64,000 nt of DNA. It comes from Vagococcus sp. CY52-2 (GTDB lineage: Bacteria > Bacillota > Bacilli > Lactobacillales > Vagococcaceae). How positions within the stretch are numbered: position 1 is the first letter of the stretch; every line of letters starts with the position of its first letter. The position numbers and the translations under genes are program-made. Below are positions 43,234 through 53,300 of the stretch, piece by piece. Location of the stretch: positions 806,001 to 870,000 of the forward strand of contig NZ_CP093384.1 of NCBI RefSeq assembly GCF_022655055.1, read 5' to 3'. Under the pieces are notes generated by a model. It ran no database searches, was not told where the DNA came from, and saw only the letters and a program-made list of their open reading frames with translations.

Positions 43234-44523
43234 ATGAAATCTACAAATGTAACTGATTATCTTGACGACGTGACATTATTTTCAGCTAGTCAGGAAGAAC
43301 CACAATGGATGTTAGAACGTCGTAAAGAGGCGTTAAATAAAATCGATGACTTAGAATTACCAGCAATCGAACGAGTCAAATACCATCGTTGGCCTTTAAT
43401 GAATGTTGGCGAGTTAAACAATGAAGTGATAAATGAAGAAATCTTGCCTTCTTTTACAGAACTAGAAGATAACCCATTAATCATTCAAGGTCGCACAACG
43501 ACTTATTTTGAACAAATGCCAGTCGAATTAGCTGAACAAGGCGTGATTTTTACTGATATTTTTACCGCAATGAAAGAGCACAGCGACTTAGTTGAAAAAT
43601 ATTTCATGACAAAAGCTGTGCCAAGTGACGAAGATAAATTAACTGCGTTCCATACAGCCTTTTTAAACGGCGGGGTATTTTTATACGTGCCCAAAAATGT
43701 GGTCGTGAAAGACGCATTTGAGTCATTATTTTATCACCAATTAAACGACAGCAGTGCCATGGTAAAACATGTCTTAATCGTAGCGGATGACAACAGTGAG
43801 TTAACTTACTTGGAAAGATTCCAATCAGTTGGCGAAACAGCTGAAAAATTAGCAGCAAATATCGTGGTTGAAGTGATTGCTAGACCAGGAGCAAAAGTAA
43901 AATTTGCTGCTATTGACCGTCTAGGAAAAGAAGTCAACACGTACTTAAATCGTCGAGGCTACATTATGCGTGATGCGAGTGTGGACTGGGCGTTAGGGTT
44001 AATGAGTGACGGAAATGTTGTCGCTGATTTTGACTCAGAACTTGTGGGCGAAGGCTCTCATGCGGAAGTGAAAGTTGTCGCCATTGCAACAGGTCGTCAA
44101 ATACAAGGAATCGACACACGTGTAACAAACAGAGCGTCACATTCAATTGGTCACATCTTACAACATGGTGTGATTCGTGAGAAAAGTACGTTAACCTTTA
44201 ACGGAATTGGTCACATTATCAAAGGGGCAAAAGGTGCAGACGCACAACAAGAAAGTCGTGTGTTAATGTTATCTGATAAAGCGCGTGGTGACGCGAACCC
44301 GATTTTATTAATTGATGAATTTGAAGTAACAGCAGGACACGCAGCAAGTGCTGGTCGTCTTGACCCAGAAGAATTATATTATTTAATGAGTAGAGGACTT
44401 CCTCAAAAAGAAGCAGAAAGATTGGTAACACGTGGATTCTTAGGGTCTGTGATTACGTCAATCCCGGTTAAATCTGTTCAAGAGGAGTTTGTTCAAGTAA
44501 TTGATAGAAAGCTGGCTGATTAA
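43234..44523 (+). CDS. sufD: Fe-S cluster assembly protein SufD
   Basis: 429 residues. Divergent paralogue of SufB in the scaffold; partner of SufC. P-Q-W-M-L-E-R-R-K-E-A near 24-34, the long parallel beta-helix, and the C-terminal [28 protein letters not shown] precedes the ATG. Stop and sufS ATG are adjacent. Confidence 0.95.
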   Translation: MKSTNVTDYLDDVTLFSASQEEPQWMLERRKEALNKIDDLELPAIERVKYHRWPLMNVGELNNEVINEEILPSFTELEDNPLIIQGRTTTYFEQMPVELAEQGVIFTDIFTAMKEHSDLVEKYFMTKAVPSDEDKLTAFHTAFLNGGVFLYVPKNVVVKDAFESLFYHQLNDSSAMVKHVLIVADDNSELTYLERFQSVGETAEKLAANIVVEVIARPGAKVKFAAIDRLGKEVNTYLNRRGYIMRDASVDWALGLMSDGNVVADFDSELVGEGSHAEVKVVAIATGRQIQGIDTRVTNRASHSIGHILQHGVIREKSTLTFNGIGHIIKGAKGADAQQESRVLMLSDKARGDANPILLIDEFEVTAGHAASAGRLDPEELYYLMSRGLPQKEAERLVTRGFLGSVITSIPVKSVQEEFVQVIDRKLAD

Positions 44524-45756
44524 ATGACTGTATCTAAACGCAAACAAGATTTTCCAATTCTTTTTCAACAAGTAAATGATGAGCCACTTGTCTATTTAGA
44601 CAACGCTGCGTCAACACATGTGCCAACACCTGTGATCAATGATTTGGTGACGTATATGCAAACCAGTCATGCGAATGTGCATCGTGGCGTGCATACATTG
44701 GCAGAACGTGCGACAAGTCAATATGAAGCAGCACGAGAAACCGTGCGAGCATTTATTGATGCGAGTAGTGTGAAAGAAGTGTTGTTTACACGAGGGACGA
44801 CAACAGGACTAAACTGGGTGGCACGTTCACTTGGTGAGTTAGTTGTTGAGCCAGGTGATAAAATTGTGATTAGTCGCATGGAACATCATTCAAACATTGT
44901 ACCGTGGCAAGAATTAGCCAAACGCAAACAAGCTGAACTCATCTACATTGATTTGACTGAAGACGGTGAGTTGGATATGGCTGATGCGAAAGAAAAAATC
45001 GTATCAGGTGTGAAAATTGTGTCGATTGCCCATGCATCGAATGTCTTAGGTGTGGTGAATCCTGTCAAAGACTTAGCGAAACTGGCTCATGAAGTCGGTG
45101 CTGTAATGGTCGTTGATGGCGCGCAATCAACGCCACACATGAAGATTTCAGTACAAGAATTGGATTGTGACTTTTATGCCTTTAGTGGTCATAAAATGTG
45201 TGCGCCAACTGGGATTGGTGTGTTGTATGGCAAACAAACGTGGCTTGAAAAAATGTCACCCGTTGAGTTTGGTGGTGAGATGATAGATTTTGTCTATGAT
45301 GATTACAGCACATGGGCAGAGTTGCCATATAAGTTTGAAGCCGGCACACCGAATATTTCTGGGGCGATTGGATTAGCAAGTGCGATCAAGTATTTGGAAG
45401 AAATTGGTTTAGATACCATCACAAAACATGAACAGGAACTAGTCGAGTATGTGTTGCCAAAATTACTAGCGATTGATGGGTTTGAGTTATATGGACCAAG
45501 AGAAGCGAGAAAACATACTGGTGTGATTGCCTTTAACATTAAAGGCGTACATCCACATGACTTGGCAACCGCATTAGACATGCAAGGCGTGGCGATTCGA
45601 GCGGGACATCATTGTGCTCAGCCATTGCTTCGCTATTTGGCTGTTCATTCAACAGCAAGAGCAAGTTTTTATTTTTACAATACCAAAGAAGATGCTGATT
45701 CATTAGTTGAATCAATCATCGCTGCAAAGGAGTTTTTCTCAGATGGCTTTATCTAG
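44524..45756 (+). CDS. sufS: Cysteine desulfurase SufS
   Basis: PLP enzyme that takes sulfur from cysteine for Fe-S assembly. 410 residues. Y-L-D-N-A-A-S-T-H near 24-32, M-E-H-H-S-N-I-V-P-W, the PLP lysine K224 in S-G-H-K-M, and the persulfide cysteine C364 in A-G-H-H-C-A-Q-P. Overlaps sufU by 14 bases. Confidence 0.96.
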   Translation: MTVSKRKQDFPILFQQVNDEPLVYLDNAASTHVPTPVINDLVTYMQTSHANVHRGVHTLAERATSQYEAARETVRAFIDASSVKEVLFTRGTTTGLNWVARSLGELVVEPGDKIVISRMEHHSNIVPWQELAKRKQAELIYIDLTEDGELDMADAKEKIVSGVKIVSIAHASNVLGVVNPVKDLAKLAHEVGAVMVVDGAQSTPHMKISVQELDCDFYAFSGHKMCAPTGIGVLYGKQTWLEKMSPVEFGGEMIDFVYDDYSTWAELPYKFEAGTPNISGAIGLASAIKYLEEIGLDTITKHEQELVEYVLPKLLAIDGFELYGPREARKHTGVIAFNIKGVHPHDLATALDMQGVAIRAGHHCAQPLLRYLAVHSTARASFYFYNTKEDADSLVESIIAAKEFFSDGFI

Positions 45757-46216
45757 ATTAGACAATCTTTATCGACAAGTTATTTTAGATCATACCAATC
45801 ACCCACACAACAAAGGGGTATTGGATGAAGCGACTAGCCAAATTGAATTGAATAACCCAACGTGTGGGGATGTGATTCAATTACAACTTGCGATGAAAGA
45901 TGGGGTAATTGATGAGATTGCCTTTGACGGTCATGGCTGTTCAATCAGTATGGCAAGTGCCAGTATGATGACTGACGCGGTAAAAGGAAAAACCGAAAAA
46001 GAAGCCATTGAAATCATTGCCGACTTTTTAGAGTTGGTGCAAGGTGAGAACATTGGTGAGAAGAAAAAAGTCTTGAAAGATGCTCAAATGCTAGGGGGCG
46101 TGGCAAAATTTCCTGCGAGGATAAAATGTGCAACACTAGCGTGGAAAGCATTAGAGCGTGGGATTATTGAAGACAATCAAACGGTTGTAACCGAAGAATT
46201 ACATAGTGAAGAATAA
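45743..46216 (+). CDS. sufU: Sulfur carrier/transferase SufU
   Basis: Zinc protein that accepts sulfur from SufS. 157 residues. Ligand cysteines lie in [14 protein letters not shown] and I-K-C-A-T-L-A-W. The last feature and the insertion between the cysteines distinguish SufU from IscU. ATG 45743 within sufS is chosen because AAAGGAG stands before it and [12 protein letters not shown] matches the family start. Confidence 0.95.
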   Translation: MALSRLDNLYRQVILDHTNHPHNKGVLDEATSQIELNNPTCGDVIQLQLAMKDGVIDEIAFDGHGCSISMASASMMTDAVKGKTEKEAIEIIADFLELVQGENIGEKKKVLKDAQMLGGVAKFPARIKCATLAWKALERGIIEDNQTVVTEELHSEE

Positions 46217-46230
46217 GGAGTGTGACCCAA

Positions 46231-47625
46231 GTGAGTGAGGTACCACAATTAGAAGAGTATAAATTTGGTTTTCACGACGATGTGCAACCGATCTATACAA
46301 CAGGTGAAGGATTAACAGAAGAGATTGTTCGCGCGATTTCGGCTAAAAAAGAAGAACCAGAATGGATGCTTGAGTTTCGTTTGAAATCACTGGAAGCATT
46401 CCACAAAATGCCAATGCAAACATGGGGACCAGATTTATCTGACATGGACTTTGATAAGATTAACTATTATCAAAAACCAAGTGATAAACCAGCCCGTGAT
46501 TGGGATGATGTGCCAGATAAAATCAAAGAAACTTTTGAACGTATCGGGATTCCAGAAGCAGAACGTAAATATCTAGCTGGAGCAAGTGCGCAGTATGAAT
46601 CAGAAGTGGTGTATCACAACATGAAAGAAGAATTCCAAAAATTGGGAATCGTCTTTACTGATACAGACACCGCATTAAAAGAGTACCCGGATTTATTTAA
46701 ACAATATTTTGCCTCTTTAGTGCCACCAACCGATAATAAATTAGCAGCATTAAACTCAGCAGTATGGTCTGGTGGAACCTTTATCTATGTACCAAAAGGC
46801 GTGCGAGTAGATGTGCCACTACAAACATACTTCCGTATTAACGCTGAAAATACTGGACAGTTTGAGCGTACGTTGATCATTGTTGATGAAGGGGCAAGCG
46901 TGCATTATGTGGAAGGATGTACGGCACCAACTTATTCAAGCAATAGTTTGCATGCGGCGATTGTTGAGATTTTTACCTTAAAAGATGCGTATTGCCGTTA
47001 CACAACCATCCAAAACTGGTCTGACAACGTGTATAACTTAGTAACAAAACGTGCTCGTGCAGATCAAGGAGCAACAGTGGAATGGATTGATGGAAACTTA
47101 GGGGCTAAAACAACAATGAAATACCCTAGTGTTTATCTTGAAGGAGAAGGCGCGCGTGGAACGATGTTATCTGTTGCGTTTGCTGGAGCGAATCAAATTC
47201 AAGATACTGGGGCAAAAATGATTCACAACGCACCAAACACATCAAGCTCAATTGTTTCTAAATCAATCGCTAAAGATGGTGGAGAAGTGAACTATCGTGG
47301 ACAAGTAACTTTCTCTAAACAAAGTGAAGGGTCAATCTCACATATTGAGTGTGACACGATTATTATGGATGAATTATCGAAGAGTGATACGATTCCATTT
47401 AACGAAATCCACAATAGTCACGTGGCATTGGAACATGAAGCCAAAGTATCAAAAATCTCTGAAGAACAACTTTACTACTTGATGAGTCGTGGTTTGTCAG
47501 AAGAAGAAGCGACAGAGATGATTGTCATGGGATTTGTGGAACCATTTACGAAAGAATTGCCAATGGAATATGCCGTTGAATTAAATAGACTGATTTCATA
47601 TGAGATGGAAGGCAGTGTAGGTTAA
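46231..47625 (+). CDS. sufB: Fe-S cluster assembly protein SufB
   Basis: 464 residues, core scaffold protein. P-E-W-M-L-E-F-R near 46-53, E-G-C-T-A-P-T-Y with the conserved cysteine, and the C-terminal [12 protein letters not shown]. Two GTG codons are possible; AAGGAG at 46215-46220 is one base from GTG 46222 but 10 bases from GTG 46231, so the latter is taken. The last codons (M-E-G-S-V-G-stop) recur twice downstream: the insertion target of the accessory region. Confidence 0.95.
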   Translation: MSEVPQLEEYKFGFHDDVQPIYTTGEGLTEEIVRAISAKKEEPEWMLEFRLKSLEAFHKMPMQTWGPDLSDMDFDKINYYQKPSDKPARDWDDVPDKIKETFERIGIPEAERKYLAGASAQYESEVVYHNMKEEFQKLGIVFTDTDTALKEYPDLFKQYFASLVPPTDNKLAALNSAVWSGGTFIYVPKGVRVDVPLQTYFRINAENTGQFERTLIIVDEGASVHYVEGCTAPTYSSNSLHAAIVEIFTLKDAYCRYTTIQNWSDNVYNLVTKRARADQGATVEWIDGNLGAKTTMKYPSVYLEGEGARGTMLSVAFAGANQIQDTGAKMIHNAPNTSSSIVSKSIAKDGGEVNYRGQVTFSKQSEGSISHIECDTIIMDELSKSDTIPFNEIHNSHVALEHEAKVSKISEEQLYYLMSRGLSEEEATEMIVMGFVEPFTKELPMEYAVELNRLISYEMEGSVG

Positions 47626-47626
47626 T
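47605..47626 (+). repeat. sufB 3'-end repeat, copy 1 (in sufB)
   Basis: Encodes M-E-G-S-V-G-stop. Compared with copies 2 and 3 it starts identically (ATGGAAGG), differs at five bases inside, mostly synonymously, and ends TAAT. Taken as the left junction of the accessory region. Confidence 0.65.
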
Positions 47627-47636
47627 CATAATATTT

Positions 47637-47677
47637 AAGCTAGAAACGTTGATATAATAATGTTTCTAGCTTTTTTA
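47637..47677 (+). terminator. Terminator after sufB
   Basis: Perfect 11-bp stem AAGCTAGAAAC / GTTTCTAGCTT with a 14-base loop, then T residues. Confidence 0.85.
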
Positions 47678-47723
47678 TATTTTATGAAATTTTTATAATG
47701 AGTAGATTGAAATATCTTTAATT

Positions 47724-48305
47724 TTATTTCTTCTCTTCTAGCTTTAAATTTTTTTCATATAAATCCAGTTCTCTATCTTTTTGATCTAACTCTCTATTCT
47801 TCTGATATAATTTTTGAATTTCAATGTTATTTTCTATTTCCTTTTGTTTATTTTCTATAATACTAGTTTGTATATCAACAAAAGGCTGTACGAAGGTTCC
47901 TACTGCACCTAGAGCAGTACATATGGTTAAAATGGTTTTTGAGTATAAATTAATTATCGATTTGTTGACTGGTTTATCAGATAATTTAGATGGTCCTCCA
48001 ATAGGTTTAAGAGTATTAAAGTCATACTCGAATTGTAGTAATAACTCAGCTTGTTCATTTGATAAATCAAGATTTTCAATAAAGTTTTTGTAAGTCATAT
48101 TATTATTTTTCAAATAATTTTGAAGGTTTAAAGCAAACATTGTACTGTTTGAGGCAAGGTTTTTTATAGGAGAATCAGTAAGCATATCTATTGTAAAGCA
48201 AGTTGCATAAAAGGTTTCCACTCTTTGTTGTGGACTTTGATTAGAACAATTTTGTAAAGTATTATCTAAGTCAGTAAACAGTAAATTTAGGTCATTATAA
48301 GTCAT
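47724..48305 (-). CDS. Hypothetical membrane protein with C-terminal coiled coil
   Basis: 193 residues, no family recognised. Residues 1-115 are soluble and helix-rich (L-F-T-D-L-D-N-T-L, N-L-Q-N-Y-L-K-N-N-N); one hydrophobic segment follows (about 118-142, L-T-I-C-T-A-L-G-A-V-G-T-F-V); the end (about 148-193) is a charged coiled coil rich in E, K, L and D-R-E-L-D repeats. Very AT-rich and opposite in direction to the suf operon. First gene past the sufB end, so likely part of the inserted DNA. Confidence 0.6.
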   Translation of the reverse strand: MTYNDLNLLFTDLDNTLQNCSNQSPQQRVETFYATCFTIDMLTDSPIKNLASNSTMFALNLQNYLKNNNMTYKNFIENLDLSNEQAELLLQFEYDFNTLKPIGGPSKLSDKPVNKSIINLYSKTILTICTALGAVGTFVQPFVDIQTSIIENKQKEIENNIEIQKLYQKNRELDQKDRELDLYEKNLKLEEKK

Positions 48306-48394
48306 TATAAAATCAGCCCTTTTAAAATAATATTATCAAAATAGAATGTAACATACAATTAGTTTATTTTGTTAAATTAATTAAAACAATAATA

Positions 48395-48680
48395 ACGAAC
48401 GAAACAGGGTTTAACCATTTAGATACAATGAAAGATAGTCAATGTCGCTATATCTTACAACCCGATGTGACAGCTCCAAGTGGCTATGCGTTGTTTGGTG
48501 CTCCTTTACAAGTGCTTAGTGATAAACTACTAGCAAACACAGGAAAAGCCTTCCCTTTGATTATGGGTGATTTAAAACAAGCGGTATTTGTGGCAAAGAA
48601 GTAACCAAGTCACAACACAGTGGGGAAAATTTGACTTTTACTCACGTGGAGAGGAACGCTATTTAACATACATGCTATAA
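48395..48680 (+). pseudogene. HK97-type phage major capsid protein, 3' fragment
   Basis: Reads T-G-F-N-H-L-D-T-M-K-D, then C-R-Y-I-L-Q-P-D-V-T-A-P-S-G-Y-A-L-F-G-A-P, N-T-G-K-A-F-P-L-I-M-G-D-L-K-Q-A-V-F-V-A-K-K and stops at 48602. The G-D-L-K-x-A and L-Q-P-D-V blocks are those of HK97 capsid C-termini. In the next frame the sequence goes on with V-T-T-Q-W-G-K-F-D-F-Y-S-R-G-E-E-R-Y-L to TAA 48678-48680, so a frameshift near 48600 is likely. The 5' two thirds are absent. Evidence that a prophage or phage satellite once sat here. Confidence 0.7.
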
Positions 48681-48806
48681 ATTATGATTATAGATATAAG
48701 GAATAGACGATTTTAATTGCTAGTGAAATAATGATTAGCGTACTCTCAACGGGGTGTTTTTTTAGAATCATTTAGAAGTATATAGAAGAAAAACCTTGCT
48801 TTTTCA

Positions 48807-48843
48807 TAGTACATGTACTACACTTTAAGTGTATATAGTACAT
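48807..48843. promoter_or_regulatory. Operator-like palindromes before the toxin-antitoxin-like pair
   Basis: AGTACATGTACT (48808-48819), a perfect palindrome, abuts ACACTTTAAGTGT (48820-48832), a second inverted repeat; TAGTACAT occurs at 48807 and again at 48836. Such clustering just before a small first gene suggests autoregulation. Confidence 0.5.
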
Positions 48844-48860
48844 ATAAAGGAGGAATTACT

Positions 48861-49034
48861 ATGGCAACTAAAACGTTTACAAAAGAAATTAGCTTTAGTG
48901 CAAAAACAGCTGAGAAATTCCTAGATGCTATGGATCGTTCACAGAGAGTTGATATTACAAGTAAACATGAGATTAAAAATGCTCATGGTAAAAAAGAAAT
49001 TAATAATTTACTGGCTAAGGCTTTAGGGAAATAG
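48861..49034 (+). CDS. Small antitoxin-like protein (57 aa)
   Basis: Begins at ATG 48861 with an excellent ribosome site (AAAGGAGG, 7-base gap); an in-frame upstream ATG lacks one. The product is small and basic: F-T-K-E-I-S-F-S-A-K-T-A-E-K-F-L-D-A-M-D, then V-D-I-T-S-K-H-E-I-K-N and a lysine-rich helix. A strand followed by helices is compatible with an antitoxin DNA-binding module, but I recognise no named family. Its stop is 10 bases before the GNAT-like gene. Confidence 0.5.
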   Translation: MATKTFTKEISFSAKTAEKFLDAMDRSQRVDITSKHEIKNAHGKKEINNLLAKALGK

Positions 49035-49044
49035 AGGGGATTTT

Positions 49045-49668
49045 TTGGCATTAATTACTGTTAGTTTAAAAGAGCTGTTAGAAAATTCAGAGAGTATGGA
49101 GGATGTTGAAACGCTCCTCCATACTTTTTTTTGTGTAAAAGATTCTGAAACAAACTTTGGGAAAGATGTACAAGATTTTTTACACAAAAAAGCGATAAAT
49201 TTTGAGAATGCTGCAATTTCGAGAACGTTTTTAGTTATTTATAGTGATGAAAAAATTAGTTATTTAGCTGGTTATTTTTCATTAGCGAATAAGCCACTAA
49301 GTATGACAGGTAAAAATTTTGGAAAACTATCTCAATCTAAGAAAAAAATGCTTTTAGGCAGTGGTCATAAGACTGATAAAAATAATTATGTTTGTCCATC
49401 TGTTCTATTAGGACAACTTGGAAAAAATTGTAATTATCCTCAAGATATAGAAGATTCACAGAAAGTTGAGGGTAAAGATATTTTAAAAGCCTCTTATGAA
49501 AAAATAAGAGATATTTATACTTTGTTTGGTGGCAAAGTTTTATATCTTGAATGTGATAATAATGTAAAACTAAGAAATTTTTATAATGGGAATGGATTTA
49601 GTTTATTGGAAGGTTATGAATCTGAAAAAGATATGCTAGTATTTGTTAAAAAATTATCGCAAGTATAA
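49045..49668 (+). CDS. GNAT-like acetyltransferase, possible toxin
   Basis: 207 residues from TTG, after GAGGGGAT. The second half carries the GNAT pattern: F-L-V-I-Y-S-D-E-K-I-S-Y-L-A-G-Y-F-S-L-A strands, L-L-G-Q-L-G-K-N in the acetyl-CoA loop position, Y-E-K-I-R-D-I-Y helix, and L-Y-L-E-C-D-N-N-V-K-L-R-N-F-Y-N-G-N-G-F at the C-terminus. Paired with a tiny upstream gene behind palindromic sites, as in GNAT toxin-antitoxin modules (TacT/AtaT type). The toxin role is inference from arrangement; an ordinary cargo acetyltransferase is possible. Confidence 0.6.
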   Translation: MALITVSLKELLENSESMEDVETLLHTFFCVKDSETNFGKDVQDFLHKKAINFENAAISRTFLVIYSDEKISYLAGYFSLANKPLSMTGKNFGKLSQSKKKMLLGSGHKTDKNNYVCPSVLLGQLGKNCNYPQDIEDSQKVEGKDILKASYEKIRDIYTLFGGKVLYLECDNNVKLRNFYNGNGFSLLEGYESEKDMLVFVKKLSQV

Positions 49669-49809
49669 TTACCCCCAACTAAAAAATACTATCTTTATAC
49701 TATCTATAAGTTTAAATACTTGCTATTAGATAGTATATTCTTATGTTTAAAACTATCTATAAACGTTAATAAGTCAACATTTAGTAATAAAAAAATAACC
49801 GTATCTTAA

Positions 49810-49831
49810 ATGGAAGGGTCTGTGGGGTAAT
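49810..49831 (+). repeat. sufB 3'-end repeat, copy 2
   Basis: ATGGAAGGGTCTGTGGGG followed by TAAT. In frame it spells M-E-G-S-V-G-stop, the SufB C-terminus, though nothing upstream is coding. Identical to copy 3 at 20 of 22 bases. Followed directly by a terminator, as at the real sufB end. Confidence 0.7.
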
Positions 49832-49835
49832 TGAA

Positions 49836-49877
49836 AAAGCTCTAAGCGCTATGAAATAAACGTTTAGAGCTTTTTTT
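49836..49877 (+). terminator. Terminator behind repeat copy 2
   Basis: Stem AAAGCTCTAAGCG / CGTTTAGAGCTTT with one mismatch and a 12-base loop, T run to 49877. Probably the original terminator of sufB before insertion. Confidence 0.8.
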
Positions 49878-50341
49878 GTCTAGTAATATAATGTGGAAAA
49901 TTTAGTTATATAAAATAGGCAATAGTTTTTCAGAGTTTTTTTGAAACTCATTTTAGTAGAATCTTTTCTTTTTTATATAAAAAGTTCATCAGCAAAACTC
50001 TAATACTAATAAGGATGATGTACCTAAAGAAAAATGAATATCAAATTCATATAGCAATAATACTTAAATATATAAAGCAAAAAATTAGGTTTCTTGAAAT
50101 AAGTTTAAGATTGTTTACTGAGTAGATTTAATAGTCTATATTAGGATTAAGAACCGAAAATAATGATATATGAAAATGGAAAAAATAGATAGAAATAGCA
50201 ATTAAAAAGATGGAAAAAGAGTAAAACACCTTGTATGCTTATAATAATAGTTTCTAGTGATATTAAAAATATTGAATAAATATGTTTATAGAAAAAGTAC
50301 ATATTATGGGCTTTATTAATGAAACGAAAGAGGCGAGTTTT
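49878..50341. other. Gene-free AT-rich leader before the helicase gene
   Basis: No supportable gene. A TATAAT box at 50240-50245 could be the promoter of the helicase operon, but no matching -35 hexamer is evident. The rest is very AT-rich without clear repeats. Confidence 0.4.
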
Positions 50342-53300
50342 ATGAGTCAATATCCACAATTTATTGATAATAAGAGAAAGACTTTAGCAGAAACGTTACG
50401 TACAATCGCACCCAATTATAATGTTCTTCGTATAGCTACGGGTTATTGGGATCTATCAGGAACACTGGAACTAATAGATGAAATTAAAGATTATACTAAA
50501 ATTCAATTATTAATTGGACAAGAACCTTTAGCAAACCATCTTCAAAAAAAATTTAATATTTCAATTAATGAAAATGATTTATTTCCAGATAGTTATGTTC
50601 AATCTGATTTAGAGGAGTATGGTACAACTAATCAAATTAATGAATTACGTGAGACAGCACGTAAAATTGTAAGTCTAATTAAAGAAGGCTGTTTAGAAGT
50701 AAAAGTATTTAGGCAACCTAGATTACACGCCAAAGCATACATATTCGGAGAATTAGGCGATGGAAAATCTGTTGGGATAATTGGATCATCTAACTTTACA
50801 AAAGCGGGTCTTACTACTAGTCAGGAACTAAACTTTTTAACCGATGATTATAAAATAGTAGAGTTTGAACCAAAAACGGACAATCAAGAGAACGGTCATA
50901 TCACTTGGTTTGATGAGTTATGGAACGATGATGGGGCGGAGGATTGGACTGGTGATTTTACACAAATAATTAGTAACAGTCCAGTGGGTGATAAAACTTA
51001 TGGTCCATACGACGTATATATAAAGACATTGATGGAAGTTTTTCCAGATGAGCTGATTGATATATCTCCATTCGATACTGATATCGAAAGAGTTTTGCAT
51101 GAATTCCAAAATCAAAATGCACTTAGTCTACGTAGGAAATTAGATACTATGGGCGTTGCTATGCTTTCCGATTCTGTAGGACTAGGTAAAACCATAACAG
51201 CTGCAGCTATAATTAAACAATATATTTATGATGATAAGGTGAATATAGCTATTATTCCACCTGCGTCACTAAAGCAACAATGGGTAGATGAATTAGAAAG
51301 TGATAGATGGAATTTAGTAGAACATAGAGATTTTGAAATATACACTCAGCAGGATAGTAACAAAATTGAAGACTTAATTGAGAAATCAAAAAGTCGTAGA
51401 AATACAAGGGGTGAAATAGATTTATTTGTGATAGACGAAGCTCATAACTTAAGAAATTCAGGCTCTACACGACATCAACAAATATTAGAATTATTTCAGG
51501 AAAATCCAAATGCTAAAGTTTTACTTCTTACGGCAACACCAATAAATAATTCACTTATGGATTTCGCTAATCAAATTCAACTTGGTTCAAAGGGTGATTT
51601 AGTTTCTGTAAATGTTCCTTACGCAACAGGAAACTCCCAATTAGAATACATTGATTTCTTTGAAGCATTAAAAAGAATTCAATCACAGATAAGTAGGGCA
51701 GAAAAAAATGGTGAAAAATTAGATTGGAACATCTATCGAAAATCATTGACTTCTGGTATTAGGCATTATTTAGTTCGTTCTACAAGACAAGGTGTAATAA
51801 AAAGAAATGCAATGAAAAGCAATGTTGAGGGACAAAAACTATTCCCTGATACAAAAGTTGAACAATTTTCATATAGTTACGGGAAAGATAATTCAAAATT
51901 GGTAAAAGCAACGATTGAGGCACAGATTAGCAATGTTTTTGAAGGTCTAGATCCAAGGTTGTTAAATCTAGATTTTGTAAGTGAAATTACACAGAGAACG
52001 ATTCATCCGATTGATTTGTATTCTAATATACATAGACTTCAAGAGGATAATCAGAACGAACAAATATTTGAAGATAATGATATTTCAGAAAATTACTTAG
52101 ATATTAAAATATTAAATAGTAACATGTCGGAAACGGTAATATCGCTTCTTTTTCAATTAATTAATTTTCTAGGATTTACACCCTATAAGCCTGACTCTTA
52201 TCGTAATGAAATATATGGTAAATCTATTCCAGAAGTCCGTTCTATGAGTATCTCTTCTAAAATAAGAACGCAGTTAGCTATTCATAACATGCTGCATGTA
52301 ACTTGGTTAAAACGCTTGGAGTCATCAATGATGGCTTTAAAAAAATCTATTTCCAATTATAAACATAGAATTGAATTTTTCGAAACTTGGTTAGAAAAAG
52401 GCTATATCATAAATTTATCTGATGCATCGTTGTTGGAAAATGAGTATGGGGAAGATATTGATAGAGCCTTTGAGGACTATGAACAATATCTTTCCGAATT
52501 AGAAGAGGCAATGGATGGCGATGATGAGTATATTAAGAAACGTGGTATAGAGCGTAAAGAAGCAGATGAAGATATTTATAATTTGGTGCAACTACGAAAA
52601 GACATAGATCGTGATAAATCAATTATTAATCTATTATTAAGTTTACTAGACTTACTAACACAAGAAGGTTCTGATGAAAAACTAAATGCTTTTGTATCAC
52701 GCCTATGTGAGCAAATCAATGAAGGCAAACATGGTGGAAAAGTGCTAGTTTTTAGTTTCTTTTCTGATACAGTGGATTATTTGAGAGATACATTGCCTCG
52801 ATTATTAGAAAATAGAATACCAGGATTTAACAAGCAATCAGCATTCGTTTCAGGTAATAGTAAAGAAGTAGAAGATATTGCTAAGAGATTCTCTCCTAAT
52901 AGTAAAAAATATCAGTTGAAATCTGATGAAGTAGAGTTGAATTTTTTATTTGCAACAGATGTCTTGTCAGAAGGACAAAATCTTCAAGATGCAGGGATTT
53001 TAGTGAATTATGATTTACATTGGAACCCAGTGAGAATGATACAAAGAAATGGGCGTATTAATCGTTTGGGATCATGTTTTGATGAAGTTCTAATTGCCAA
53101 TGCAACTCCAAGCGATGATTTAGAGACATATTTAAAACTAGTTAAAAGAATTGAACGTAAAATTGATACCATCAATTCAACAGTAGGTAACGATCAAAGT
53201 ATATTAGGTGAAGAAGCGAATCCGATTGAATTTAATGATATGCTTGATTATTATAACGAAAATGAAGTAATAGCTAGTGAAGCAGCTTCTAGATTAGAAA

